Below, in pieces: positions 1-8,175 of a DNA stretch of 64,000 nucleotides. The notes beneath the pieces are model-generated. The model had not been told where the DNA came from, ran no database searches, and saw only the letters and a list, made by a program, of their open reading frames with translations. Position 1 is the first letter of the stretch. Each line of letters starts with the position of its first letter. The position numbers and the translations under genes are program-made. This DNA is from CF-162 sp040882565 (GTDB taxonomy: Bacteria; Chloroflexota; Dehalococcoidia; SM23-28-2; RBG-16-64-32), in NCBI GenBank assembly GCA_040882565.1, contig JBBEAZ010000024.1, positions 248,001-312,000 of the forward strand. Reading direction: 5' to 3'.

Positions 1-1645
1 CCAGGCCCATTGGGCCGATGCTCAAGGCCTTCGTGTGGAAGGCCTTCAGGTCGAAGGCTGCTCCCGCCGCCTTGCGAGCGCCCTCGCGGGCGTTGAGCCA
101 GTAACGCTCGCCGACTTTGTACGAGATTGCCTGGCCGGGCCAGCCGAGGTACCGGACGATCTCGCTCGCCATGAAGGAACGCGGACGCAGGGCGCGCTCG
201 ACCGCGAAGTCGAGCGCCAGGTCGTGGTTCCAGGTCTCGCCGGGGTGAAAGCTCTCGCCCCGCGGGATCTTCAGCTCGAGGTGCATGCCGATGTCGATGA
301 TCACCCGCACGGAGCGCAGCGCCTGCGCGCTCAGCAGCCCCAGGTAGCTGTCCGGGTTCTCCATGTAGCCCAGCTCCGACATCAACCGCTCCGCGTAGAG
401 CGCCCAGCCTTCGCCGTGGCCGCTGATGAACGTCAGCACCCGCTGGTACCGCGATAGCGTCTCCGGGTAGAGGCGCACCGTCGCCACCTGCAGGTGGTGT
501 CCCGGCACGCCTTCGTGGTAGACCGTCGAGACGTCCGCCCACTTCGCGAAGCGCGTGTTGTCGCCCGTCGGCCACCACGTCCGGCCTGGTCGCCTGAAGT
601 CCTCCGACGGTCCGGTGTAGTACGCCGCCAGCGCGCCGCCGGGCGGCGGGATCATCACCTCGATCACGCGGATCGCATCGGGGATCTCGAAGTGCTTGCC
701 GTGCAGTTCGGCCAGCGCCTCGTCGTGCAACTCCTGGAGCCAGCTCTTGTAGTTGTCGACGCCTTCAACCGCACGCGCCGGGTCCGTCTCCAGTGTCTCC
801 ACCGCCTCGGTGATCGACGCGCCCGGCGCGATCCGCTCAGCCGTCTTGCGCATCTCCTCTTCGATGCGATGTAGTTCGTCCCAGCCCCACTGGTACGTCT
901 CCTCGGGATCGATCACGGCTCCGAGGAAGTTCCGCGACATCAGCTGATAGCGTTCGCGCCCCGCCGCCTCTCGTTCGCTCGTCCTGGGCACGTAATCATC
1001 GACCAGGTAGCGGTGCATCTCGGCGTAGCCCTCGCGTGCGGCCTTGACGCCGGTGTCGATGTCCGCGGCCAGACCGTTCGCAGCCACGCCGGACTTCGTG
1101 AAGCGCTCCTGGAGCTGGTCGAAGAACGAAGGCTTGTCACTCAGGCCCGCCCAGACGCGGGCCTGCTCCGCACCCTCGGTTGCCTGCCGCTTCGAGGCGT
1201 GCAGGCCGCGCTCGAGCCCTTCGGAGAGCGATTGCCGGTAACCGGCCAGCGTGTCCGGCACGAGCTTCAGCCGCGAGGCGATGTTCGACCAGTGCTCCGC
1301 CGTTTCCTGCGGCATGTAGTCGAAGACCTGGCGCACGTTTTGCAGCGGGCTCGCGATGTTCCGCAGCGCCCGCATGTATTCGCCGGCCGAGAAGATATCC
1401 AGCGACACACCGATGCGCTCCTCCATCACCGCCCGCGCGATGCGGTCGGCATCGCCCTCCACCGGCGCGGCTGTCAGCGCCTGCAGCGTCGTGCGGTTCA
1501 GGTCCGCCACCTTCGCCGGCCCTTCCAGCGAAAGGTCGGGCATCTCGTGATCGTGGCCGGGGATCCCCAGCGCCGTCGCCAGCGATGGCTCCAGGGCGGC
1601 GATGTCGTCTACGTATTTGTCGGCAATTTCGAACACACGGGACAT
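1..1645 (-). CDS. DUF885 family putative metallohydrolase (3' end off the window)
   Basis: Reading the minus strand from an ATG at 1645 gives about 548 codons with no stop before the window edge, so only the last few residues are missing. An HEGVPGHH motif near residue 375, preceded by a Tyr, is the metal-binding signature of the DUF885 family, whose members are related to zinc carboxypeptidase-like enzymes. A purine-rich AGGAG lies seven bases before the ATG. No signal peptide is visible, so the protein is probably cytoplasmic. The substrate is unknown; a peptidase is the usual inference. The visible C-terminus (FDLKAFHTKAL) is where family members end. The plus-strand frames across this region are antisense shadows. 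Confidence 0.85.
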   Translation of the reverse strand, partial: MSRVFEIADKYVDDIAALEPSLATALGIPGHDHEMPDLSLEGPAKVADLNRTTLQALTAAPVEGDADRIARAVMEERIGVSLDIFSAGEYMRALRNIASPLQNVRQVFDYMPQETAEHWSNIASRLKLVPDTLAGYRQSLSEGLERGLHASKRQATEGAEQARVWAGLSDKPSFFDQLQERFTKSGVAANGLAADIDTGVKAAREGYAEMHRYLVDDYVPRTSEREAAGRERYQLMSRNFLGAVIDPEETYQWGWDELHRIEEEMRKTAERIAPGASITEAVETLETDPARAVEGVDNYKSWLQELHDEALAELHGKHFEIPDAIRVIEVMIPPPGGALAAYYTGPSEDFRRPGRTWWPTGDNTRFAKWADVSTVYHEGVPGHHLQVATVRLYPETLSRYQRVLTFISGHGEGWALYAERLMSELGYMENPDSYLGLLSAQALRSVRVIIDIGMHLELKIPRGESFHPGETWNHDLALDFAVERALRPRSFMASEIVRYLGWPGQAISYKVGERYWLNAREGARKAAGAAFDLKAFHTKALSIGPMGL

Positions 1646-1819
1646 GCGGGCTCCTTCCCCTCGAGGACTCGCCCATCAGGATGCCGCACCGGAGGGCTCC
1701 ACGACAACCGCCCAGAGAACGAACCTCGCATGTGAGGGGTCATCAAGCGCCAACCAGTAGCGCGGCCATCGCTCACCAAATCATCACCCAACTTGACCCT
1801 CGGCCTCGCACGGGTCGCG

Positions 1820-1825
1820 TCTAAT
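1820..1825 (+). promoter_or_regulatory. -10 box of a probably leaderless promoter
   Basis: TCTAAT lies eight bases before the ATG at 1834, and no Shine-Dalgarno is visible between them. Transcription starting 6-8 bases downstream would begin at or next to the start codon. Confidence 0.4.
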
Positions 1826-1833
1826 CTAGTGAG

Positions 1834-3213
1834 ATGCCCCGCCTTCAACCCATCGCCTCGAGTTTCGCCGCCTTCGCCCTGCTCGCCGCCGCGTTCTTCG
1901 CGATCGGTGGCTCCCAGGACGCGAGCGCGTCCGGCATCTGGGGCGACGCCACCGGCGATGACCAGGTCACGACTATCGACGCCGTCAATGTGCTGTACCT
2001 GGCCAGCGGCGCCGATCTGCCCGGCATCGGCCCGTATCCGGACGCGGATTGCTCGGGTGAGCCGGGCGCAGGCGACGTCATCCTCATCCTCAACTTCGTG
2101 GCTGGTCTCCCATTTGAGCCGATCCCCGGCTGCGCGCCGGTCGGCTCGTGGGTCGAGGTCACGCCGACGCCCTCCGGCGCCTCGCCGCCACCGGCGCCCA
2201 CCTCCACCGGCACGCAGGCCTCGACCCCCACGCCGACGCCGTCATCGGGCACCGGCCCGACGCCGACGCCCACCGCTACTCCCAGCCCGAACACCGCGAC
2301 GCCGACGCCTGCGCCGAACCAGACGCCCGTGACCTCCGGCGAGCCGGACTGCGCCATCTTCCCCGAAGACAACTGGTGGAACACCGACATCTCGCAGTCC
2401 CCCGTTCACGCGAACTCGGCGGCGTTCATCACATCAATCGGCGCGAATACTGACCTTCATCCCGATTTCGGCACCGTTTGGGAGGGCAAGCCGATCGGGA
2501 TCCCCTACGTCATCGTTGGCGCGGGTCAGCCCAAGGTACCGGTGACGTTCTACTACGACGATTCCGACCCCGGACCCTATCCGATCCCGCCGAACGCGCC
2601 TGTCGAAGGTCAGCCCGTCGGCCAGTCGAACAGCGCCAACTTCGGCGGCGACCGTCACGTCATCGTCGTCGACGAGTCCGACTGCACCCTGTACGAGACG
2701 TTCGACTCGCACCCGGTCAATGGCGGCCAGTCCTGGGACACAGGCTCCGCCGCGATCTTCGACCTCAGTTCAAACGCGCTGCGGCCCGACACCTGGACCT
2801 CAGCCGACGCCGCCGGGCTGCCGATCTTCGCCGGGCTGGTCCGCTACTCGGAGGTCGTCGAGGAAGGCGTGATCAACCACGCCCTGCGCTTCACCGTCAG
2901 CGACACACGCCAGGCCTTCATCCACCCTGCTACGCACTACGCCTCCGAACTGACCAGCCCCAACCTACCGGCCATGGGCCAGCGCTTCCGCATGAAGGCG
3001 AACTACGACTGTTCGTGGGCATCGAGCGAAGTGCAGGCGATCTGCACGGCCCTCAAGAAATACGGGATGTTCGTGGCCGACAACGGCTCCGACTGGTACA
3101 TCAGCGGCGCGCCCGACCCGCGCTGGGACGACGATCGCATCGGCGACCTGAAGGACATTCCGGGTTCAGCCTTCGAAGCTGTCGAGACCGGCGAACCCGT
3201 CATCACCGGCTAG
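1834..3213 (+). CDS. secreted protein with N-terminal dockerin-like doublet and Pro/Thr linker
   Basis: The protein has 459 residues. A signal peptide (about residues 1-33, alanine-rich core) is followed directly by two dockerin-like calcium-loop segments (about 35-100; GDATGDDQVTTIDAV and DADCSGEPGAGDVI). A Thr/Pro linker rich in PTPTP follows (about 105-180), then a C-terminal domain of about 270 residues that begins CAIFPEDNWWNTDIS. I have seen similar openings only in uncharacterised secreted proteins, so no activity is assigned. The dockerin doublet is at the N-terminus here but at the C-terminus in the other three dockerin-like proteins of the window. The gene is convergent with the queA-like gene, 21 bases away. 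Confidence 0.75.
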   Translation: MPRLQPIASSFAAFALLAAAFFAIGGSQDASASGIWGDATGDDQVTTIDAVNVLYLASGADLPGIGPYPDADCSGEPGAGDVILILNFVAGLPFEPIPGCAPVGSWVEVTPTPSGASPPPAPTSTGTQASTPTPTPSSGTGPTPTPTATPSPNTATPTPAPNQTPVTSGEPDCAIFPEDNWWNTDISQSPVHANSAAFITSIGANTDLHPDFGTVWEGKPIGIPYVIVGAGQPKVPVTFYYDDSDPGPYPIPPNAPVEGQPVGQSNSANFGGDRHVIVVDESDCTLYETFDSHPVNGGQSWDTGSAAIFDLSSNALRPDTWTSADAAGLPIFAGLVRYSEVVEEGVINHALRFTVSDTRQAFIHPATHYASELTSPNLPAMGQRFRMKANYDCSWASSEVQAICTALKKYGMFVADNGSDWYISGAPDPRWDDDRIGDLKDIPGSAFEAVETGEPVITG

Positions 3214-3234
3214 CCGCCACGTCCCGGTCTCCCG

Positions 3235-4278
3235 TTACAAGATCAGGTGCACATCCCCGAACTCGTGCCAAAAGTAACCTTCGTGCAGCGCCGCTTCGTA
3301 CGCCATCCGCAGGTGCTCCCTGCCGACGATAGCTTCCAGCATCCAGAGGTGGCTCGCGCGCGGCTCGTGGAAGCCGGTGAGCAGGCCGTCGATAGCGCGC
3401 ACACCGCGCTCCGGCGTCACGATCAGGTTCGCCCAGCCGCTCCCGGGGATGACCCCGCCCTGGCTCGTCGCCACGGACTCCAGCGCCCGCACAACCGTCG
3501 TCCCCACGGCGATCACGCGCCCGCCGGCGACACGCGTCGCGTTCACAGCCTGTGCTGTTTCCACAGACACGTCGAACCACTCCTCGTACGGAGCCTCGTG
3601 GGTCTCGAGGCTTGCGACGCCGCAGTGTAGTGTCAGCGTCGCCCAGCCCACGCCGTTCGCGCGAAGCGAATCGATCACCCGCTCGCTGAACGGGCGCCCG
3701 GCGGACGGCATCTCCGCCGACCCGGGGTGGCGCGCGTACACCGTCTGGTAGGCATCGAGTCGCCACTCACGCGCGGCATACGGGTACTGAATCGGCTTCC
3801 CGTGCGCCGCCAGGTACTCGAGCACCGGGACCGGCGTCTGCATTGTCGCCAGCCACAAACGCTGCGAGTCTCGGTACCGTTCGATCAAGCGCGCTCTCGC
3901 GCCTGCCGGCAGCACCAAGCGCTCGCCGGATCGGGCTTGCGTCTTGCGCGGCTCGACAATCCACGTGTTATGGCTGAGCCGCGTGGACAGGTGCAGGTCG
4001 ATCACGGATCCGTCGTCTCGCTCCGCCCTGAGCGCTGCCGGGATTGTGGCCGAATCGTTGGCCACGACCAGGTCGCCGGGGCGCAGGAAGCTCGCGAGGT
4101 CCCGGAAGCCCGCGTGCGTCACGCTGTCGTCCGCGCGGTGGCTGACCAGGAGCCGCACCTCATCGCGGGCCAGGCCGCGGCTCTCGGGCGGCCCGCTCGC
4201 TTCGAGTTCCTTCGGCAGATCGAACGCCGGCACCGCCGCCGGACGCACGTCGCTCTCCGCACCCGCAACGGCGATCAT
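3235..4278 (-). CDS. queA: divergent QueA-like S-adenosylmethionine:tRNA ribosyltransferase-isomerase
   Basis: This 347-residue protein keeps the QueA frame: GDLVVANDSATIPAAL near residue 60, YQTVYAR in the middle, GGRVIAVGTTVVRALES, and a C-terminal FGDVHLIL. QueA transfers and isomerises the ribosyl moiety of AdoMet onto preQ1 in tRNA during queuosine synthesis. Several segments depart from canonical QueA: the usual APTAGLHF is MPSAGRPF, and the NFHLP region reads GFHEPRAS. Similar variants occur in actinobacteria that lack other queuosine genes (recalled, not checked). The ATG at 4278 overlaps the stop of the upstream SDR gene (TGATG), so the two are translationally coupled. The longer frame upstream is antisense to the SDR gene. 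The family is secure; queuosine function is less so. Confidence 0.78.
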   Translation of the reverse strand: MIAVAGAESDVRPAAVPAFDLPKELEASGPPESRGLARDEVRLLVSHRADDSVTHAGFRDLASFLRPGDLVVANDSATIPAALRAERDDGSVIDLHLSTRLSHNTWIVEPRKTQARSGERLVLPAGARARLIERYRDSQRLWLATMQTPVPVLEYLAAHGKPIQYPYAAREWRLDAYQTVYARHPGSAEMPSAGRPFSERVIDSLRANGVGWATLTLHCGVASLETHEAPYEEWFDVSVETAQAVNATRVAGGRVIAVGTTVVRALESVATSQGGVIPGSGWANLIVTPERGVRAIDGLLTGFHEPRASHLWMLEAIVGREHLRMAYEAALHEGYFWHEFGDVHLIL

Positions 4279-4997
4279 CAGCCGATCGCTCCGGCGGCGA
4301 CTTCCTGCGCCTTGACGCGGCTGAACGCCGCCGTCTCGTTCTCGACCAGTTGCACGAAAGCAGGCGCTGCAGCCTGTGGACCCGGCAGGCCCGACAGGTC
4401 CACGCCCGGCTCCGCCAGTTCGTGCATCACGGTGTTCATGTCGCCCGGGTCGACGACGTGTACGCGCACCCCGCTTCCTTCGAGTTCGGCGGCCAGCGTC
4501 CGTGAGAGGTGCTCGAGTGCTGCCTTGCTCGCGCCGTAGCCGCCCCATCCCCGATATGCCTCGACGCCCGCGTCCGATGTGACGTTGATGATCACGCCGC
4601 TGCCGCGCGCCTTCATCCCCGGTAGCACGAGTTGCACGAGGTGCAGAGGCGCCAGCAAGTTCACCCGCAGCACCTGTTCCAGGTCCTGCCAGCGGTAGTC
4701 CTTCAGCGCCGGCATCGGGCTGGGCCCGAGCTCCGAGGCGTTGTTAACCAGCACGTCGATCCGCCCGAACCGCGCGAGGCCCGCGTCCACTAGACGCTCT
4801 GCGTCCTGGGCCACGTCCACCGCCAGCGCCAACACTTCCGTCTGCGCGGCCAGCTCCCGCGCCGCCGTGTTCAGCGCCTCTGCGCCCCGCGCCGCGATCA
4901 CCAGCCGCGCGCCACGCGCCGCGTATTCGCGCGCCACGGCCAACCCCAGACCCCGGGATGCGCCGGTGACTAGCGCCACGCTCTCGTTCAGTTTCAT
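4278..4997 (-). CDS. short-chain dehydrogenase/reductase (SDR)
   Basis: A classical SDR of 239 residues. The N-terminal Rossmann glycine motif is TGASRGLG (residues 10-17), the NNAS segment lies near residue 87, and the catalytic Tyr/Lys pair is YGASK near residue 152. It should be a cytoplasmic NAD(P)-dependent oxidoreductase; the substrate cannot be told. AGGAG sits a few bases before the ATG at 4997. Its stop codon overlaps the start of the QueA-like gene, so both come from one message, although the pairing is not typical of queuosine operons. Confidence 0.85.
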   Translation of the reverse strand: MKLNESVALVTGASRGLGLAVAREYAARGARLVIAARGAEALNTAARELAAQTEVLALAVDVAQDAERLVDAGLARFGRIDVLVNNASELGPSPMPALKDYRWQDLEQVLRVNLLAPLHLVQLVLPGMKARGSGVIINVTSDAGVEAYRGWGGYGASKAALEHLSRTLAAELEGSGVRVHVVDPGDMNTVMHELAEPGVDLSGLPGPQAAAPAFVQLVENETAAFSRVKAQEVAAGAIG

Positions 4998-5125
4998 CGG
5001 TCTCTCCTTTCGAGCCTTCGCCCGCTCGTTTCTACCTCCAAGCTACGAGCGGATGCGGCCCCCTGCCACGAGTCCACGGGCCTAGCTAACGTCGGGAATG
5101 AGTCCTAAGACTGGACGTGCAAGAG

Positions 5126-5141
5126 GCGCCCCGCGGGGCGC
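5126..5141 (-). terminator. perfect GC palindrome after the response-regulator stop
   Basis: GCGCCCCGCGGGGCGC is a 16-base perfect palindrome that ends at the regulator's stop codon. It can form a stem of six or seven pairs. It lacks a clear T-run on the minus strand, so it may be a weak or factor-assisted terminator. Confidence 0.35.
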
Positions 5142-5791
5142 TAGTCCGTCTCGAAGAGACGCTGGCGTACGGCGTAGAGGGCGGCCTGCGTACGGTCCGC
5201 AAGGTGCAGCTTCTGGAGGATGTTGCTGACGTGCGTCTTCACGGTCTTCTCCGCCACGCCCAACTCCAGCGCGATCTCGCGGTTCGATTGGCCACGCGCG
5301 ATCAGCTCCAGCACTCCCATCTCGCGCTCTGTTAGAGCGTCCGGTTGCGCCGGTTCGCGCTTGCCCGTGGCGAACTCTTGCATCAGCTTGGCCGCGACGG
5401 CCGGGTGCAACAGCGCGTCGCCCCGGTAGACCGTGCGGATCGCGTCGCCCAATTCCGACGGCTGCACGTCCTTGAGGAGGTATCCCGCCGCACCGGCCTT
5501 CACCGCCGCGAAGACCTTATCTTCCTCCATGAAGCTCGTCACCACCAGAACCCGAGTCGACGGGCTTACCGCCCTGATCTCGCGCGTCGCCTCGATCCCG
5601 TCCTTGCCCGGCATCACGAGGTCCATCACGACGACGTCCGGCACCAGCTCCGCGGCCAGCCGCACCGCCTCAGCGCCGTCCGCGGCCTCGCCGACGACCT
5701 CGATGTCGTCTTGCAACTGAAGGAACGTCCGCAGTCCCTGGCGCACGACTGCGTGGTCGTCAGCGATCAGCACTCGGATCTCATCGGGCAA
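5141..5791 (-). CDS. NarL/LuxR-type response regulator
   Basis: From a TTG start at 5791 the product has 216 residues. A receiver domain (1-120) carries the acidic pair D11/D12 and the phosphoacceptor D57 in VVMDLVMP. The LuxR-type HTH (about 150-210) contains LTEREMGVLELIARG and KTVKTHVSNILQKL. TTG is chosen because GGAGG lies six bases upstream and the receiver domain then starts at once; the ATG at 5824 would add a non-homologous leader. It overlaps the 3' end of the sensor-kinase gene by 11 bases, so the pair is coupled and forms one two-component system. Confidence 0.9.
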   Translation of the reverse strand: MPDEIRVLIADDHAVVRQGLRTFLQLQDDIEVVGEAADGAEAVRLAAELVPDVVVMDLVMPGKDGIEATREIRAVSPSTRVLVVTSFMEEDKVFAAVKAGAAGYLLKDVQPSELGDAIRTVYRGDALLHPAVAAKLMQEFATGKREPAQPDALTEREMGVLELIARGQSNREIALELGVAEKTVKTHVSNILQKLHLADRTQAALYAVRQRLFETD

Positions 5792-6917
5792 GCGGCACCT
5801 CCAGCTCGACGCGCGTCCCGTCATCGCTCGACTCCACCCACAGCTCGCCGCCCAGCTCCTCCGCGCGCTCCTCCATCGAGGTCAGCCCGAGGCGCCGCGA
5901 CCGTATCCCCGCGTCCTGCGGATCGAACCCACGGCCGTCGTCCTCGACGCGCAACCGCACGCGACCATCGCTGACGCCGATGTCCATCGTGATCTGCGCA
6001 GCCTCGGAGTGCTTGACCGCGTTGTTCAGCGCCTCCTGCGCGATCCTCAACAGCTGCCGCTCGACGTCGACCGGCTGCACGACGTAGCCGTCGCTCCGTA
6101 ACTCGATCTGCTTGTGCGAGACGCGCCGCACGACGTCGACGTGCTTGCGTAGTGTCGCCAGCAGGCCTTCCGACTCCAGTTCCGCCGGCCGCAGCTCGAA
6201 GACCAGCGAGCGCATCTCCTCGCCCGCCTGCCGCGCGAGGTCCCGTAGGATCTCCGCCTGCGCGCGGGCGCTCGCCGGCTCCTGCTCGACAAGTTGCGCC
6301 GTCGCTTCTGCCGTCAGCGCAATGCTGAACAGCGTCTGCGTGACGCTATCGTGCAGCTCGCGCGCCAGCCGCGTCCGCTCTTCGACTGCGCTCAGCTCGC
6401 GGCTCCGCTCGTGCAGCCGCGCGTTCTCGATCGCCACTGCCGCGTGCGCTGCCAGCATCTCGATCGTCTCCTGGTCGTCCGCCGTGAACTCGCGCTCGCC
6501 CAGCTTGTCGGTGAGGTAAAACGCCGCGATCACCTTGCCCTTGGACACGATCGGCACGCCGAGGAACGACGACATGCGCGGGTGCGCTTCCGGCCACCAC
6601 TCGAAGCGGGGGTCCTTGCGGATGTCCTGCGTGCGGTAGGGCGCCGTCTCCTGCAGCATCGCGGCCAGCAGCCCGTGGCGTCGCGGAAGCGGACCGATTT
6701 TCGCGACGAGCTCGTCGCTCATGCCTGTGTAGATGAACTCGCGGAAGCCCTCGCCGTCCTCGTCCGGCACCCCGAGCGCCGCGTAACGAGCGTCGACCAG
6801 CGAACGGGCGCTCTCAACCAGCATCCGCAGACTGCGTTCCGGCCGCGGCTCCGCCAGGATTGCGAGGACCGCCTCGCTTATCGCCCGCAGCAGCTCCCGG
6901 TCACTCGCACGCGCCAT
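5781..6917 (-). CDS. GAF-domain sensor histidine kinase (HisKA_3 class)
   Basis: The 378 residues comprise a GAF domain (about 25-170), a HisKA_3 dimerisation/phosphoacceptor region with H189 in ARELHDSVTQ, and a C-terminal HATPase_c domain (about 290-375) with NNAVKH, DDGRGFD and GLTSMEERA. No membrane segment is visible, so it senses an intracellular signal, as DevS/NreB-like kinases do. The partner is the overlapping NarL-type regulator downstream. The GAF ligand (haem, gas, small molecule) cannot be read from sequence; no CxxC iron-sulfur motif is present. Confidence 0.92.
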   Translation of the reverse strand: MARASDRELLRAISEAVLAILAEPRPERSLRMLVESARSLVDARYAALGVPDEDGEGFREFIYTGMSDELVAKIGPLPRRHGLLAAMLQETAPYRTQDIRKDPRFEWWPEAHPRMSSFLGVPIVSKGKVIAAFYLTDKLGEREFTADDQETIEMLAAHAAVAIENARLHERSRELSAVEERTRLARELHDSVTQTLFSIALTAEATAQLVEQEPASARAQAEILRDLARQAGEEMRSLVFELRPAELESEGLLATLRKHVDVVRRVSHKQIELRSDGYVVQPVDVERQLLRIAQEALNNAVKHSEAAQITMDIGVSDGRVRLRVEDDGRGFDPQDAGIRSRRLGLTSMEERAEELGGELWVESSDDGTRVELEVPLAR

Positions 6918-6968
6918 CCTGCCGTCATTCTACGGCGCGGCCCTCAGCGCGGGCATCGGCCCGCAGAC

Positions 6969-7388
6969 CTACGCCCCTGCTGCCGCCACCGCCGTCGTGC
7001 AGAATGCGCAGCGACTCGCTTCGATCGGGATCTCGCTCAGGCACTCCGGGCACTTGCGTGTCGTCGGGTCCGGCGGCTCCTCCTTCCGGAGTCGCCGCAC
7101 CAGCGCGTTGTACGGCACGATTACGAAGAAGAACACCGCCGCGGCGATCGTCGCAAACGAGAACACCGCATTGATGAACGACCCGTAGCGGAACACGCTG
7201 TCGTTGATCGTGAACGTCAGCCCGCTGAAATCCGGCTCGCCCACAATCGCCGCGATCACCGGCGTGATCAAGTCCTCAACCAGCGACGTGACCAGCGCCC
7301 CGAACGCCACACCGATCACCACCGCCACCGCCAGGTCGACCACGTTCCCGCGCGTCAGGAACGCCTTGAACTCGTTCAGGAAACCCAT
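6969..7388 (-). CDS. mscL: large-conductance mechanosensitive channel with C-terminal zinc ribbon
   Basis: The 139 residues begin with the MscL signature (MGFLNEFKAFLTRGNVVDLA) and have two membrane helices (about 18-45 and 70-97). The channel opens under membrane tension to release solutes in osmotic downshock. The C-terminus ends in a treble of paired cysteines (CPEC and CAFC about 16 residues apart), a zinc-ribbon-like tail absent from E. coli MscL. GGAGGTG lies six bases before the ATG. The gene stands alone and is divergent from the PH-domain gene. Confidence 0.93.
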   Translation of the reverse strand: MGFLNEFKAFLTRGNVVDLAVAVVIGVAFGALVTSLVEDLITPVIAAIVGEPDFSGLTFTINDSVFRYGSFINAVFSFATIAAAVFFFVIVPYNALVRRLRKEEPPDPTTRKCPECLSEIPIEASRCAFCTTAVAAAGA

Positions 7389-7467
7389 GCCGGCACCTCC
7401 AAACGCTAGACCGTTTGGCGCACAGGATACTCCTCGCGGTCACGGCTGTGTACACTAACGGCAACTC

Positions 7468-8043
7468 ATGTCCGCGCAGCCCGAGCCCCGCACATACGGC
7501 GCGCTGCCGATGCCGCTCCAGGACGGCGAGATCATCTACGAGTTCCGCCGCCGCCACTGGTGGTTCCTCTGGCCCCAGACCATCCTCTATGTGCTGGTGG
7601 CCATCGTCCCCGTCGCCCTCGCCTACGTCGTGCTGGACGCGATCGGCATCCAGGACGACATCGACATCTTCTTTTGGCTCATCGCCCTCGTCTGGGTCGG
7701 CTGGTGGGCGATTCGGGCGCTCTTAAACTGGTACCGCTACTCCCACGACGTTTGGATCGTCACCAACCAGCGCCTGATCGACAGCTTCAAGGCCCACCCC
7801 TTCAGCCACCGGCTCTCCACCGCCGACCTGATCAACGTCCAGGACATCGCCGTCAGCAAAGTCGGCCTGCTGGCCACGATGCTCAACTTCGGCGACGTCA
7901 TCTGCGAGACCGCCGGCAGCAACCAGCAGTTCCGGATCATCGGCATCCCCCGCCCCGAAGCGATACAGCTGATGATCGACAAGGAACGCGACCGCGAGCG
8001 CAACCGGCTCGCGGGGCCGGGCACGGCGACCAACGCGGTCTAA
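7468..8043 (+). CDS. bacterial PH-domain membrane protein
   Basis: This 191-residue protein has two membrane helices (about 32-55 and 60-85) followed by a bPH2-like domain. The domain is marked by WIVTNQRLIDS and by INVQDIAVSKVGLLATMLNFGDV, a pattern typical of YdbT-like proteins of unknown role. A charged Arg-rich tail follows. TACACT, 11 bases before the ATG, may be the -10 box. It is a monocistronic gene divergent from mscL. No catalytic function can be assigned. Confidence 0.8.
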   Translation: MSAQPEPRTYGALPMPLQDGEIIYEFRRRHWWFLWPQTILYVLVAIVPVALAYVVLDAIGIQDDIDIFFWLIALVWVGWWAIRALLNWYRYSHDVWIVTNQRLIDSFKAHPFSHRLSTADLINVQDIAVSKVGLLATMLNFGDVICETAGSNQQFRIIGIPRPEAIQLMIDKERDRERNRLAGPGTATNAV

Positions 8044-8175
8044 TCGCTCGTCGTCTGATCCTGTTCAGATAGATCCCGTACACCTGCGTTATAGCAGGCA
8101 TGAGATTGACCCCCGGCACGAGCGCCCCGTAGACTCCTTCCACATGAACGTCGATTCACCACACAGTTGTCCTTA

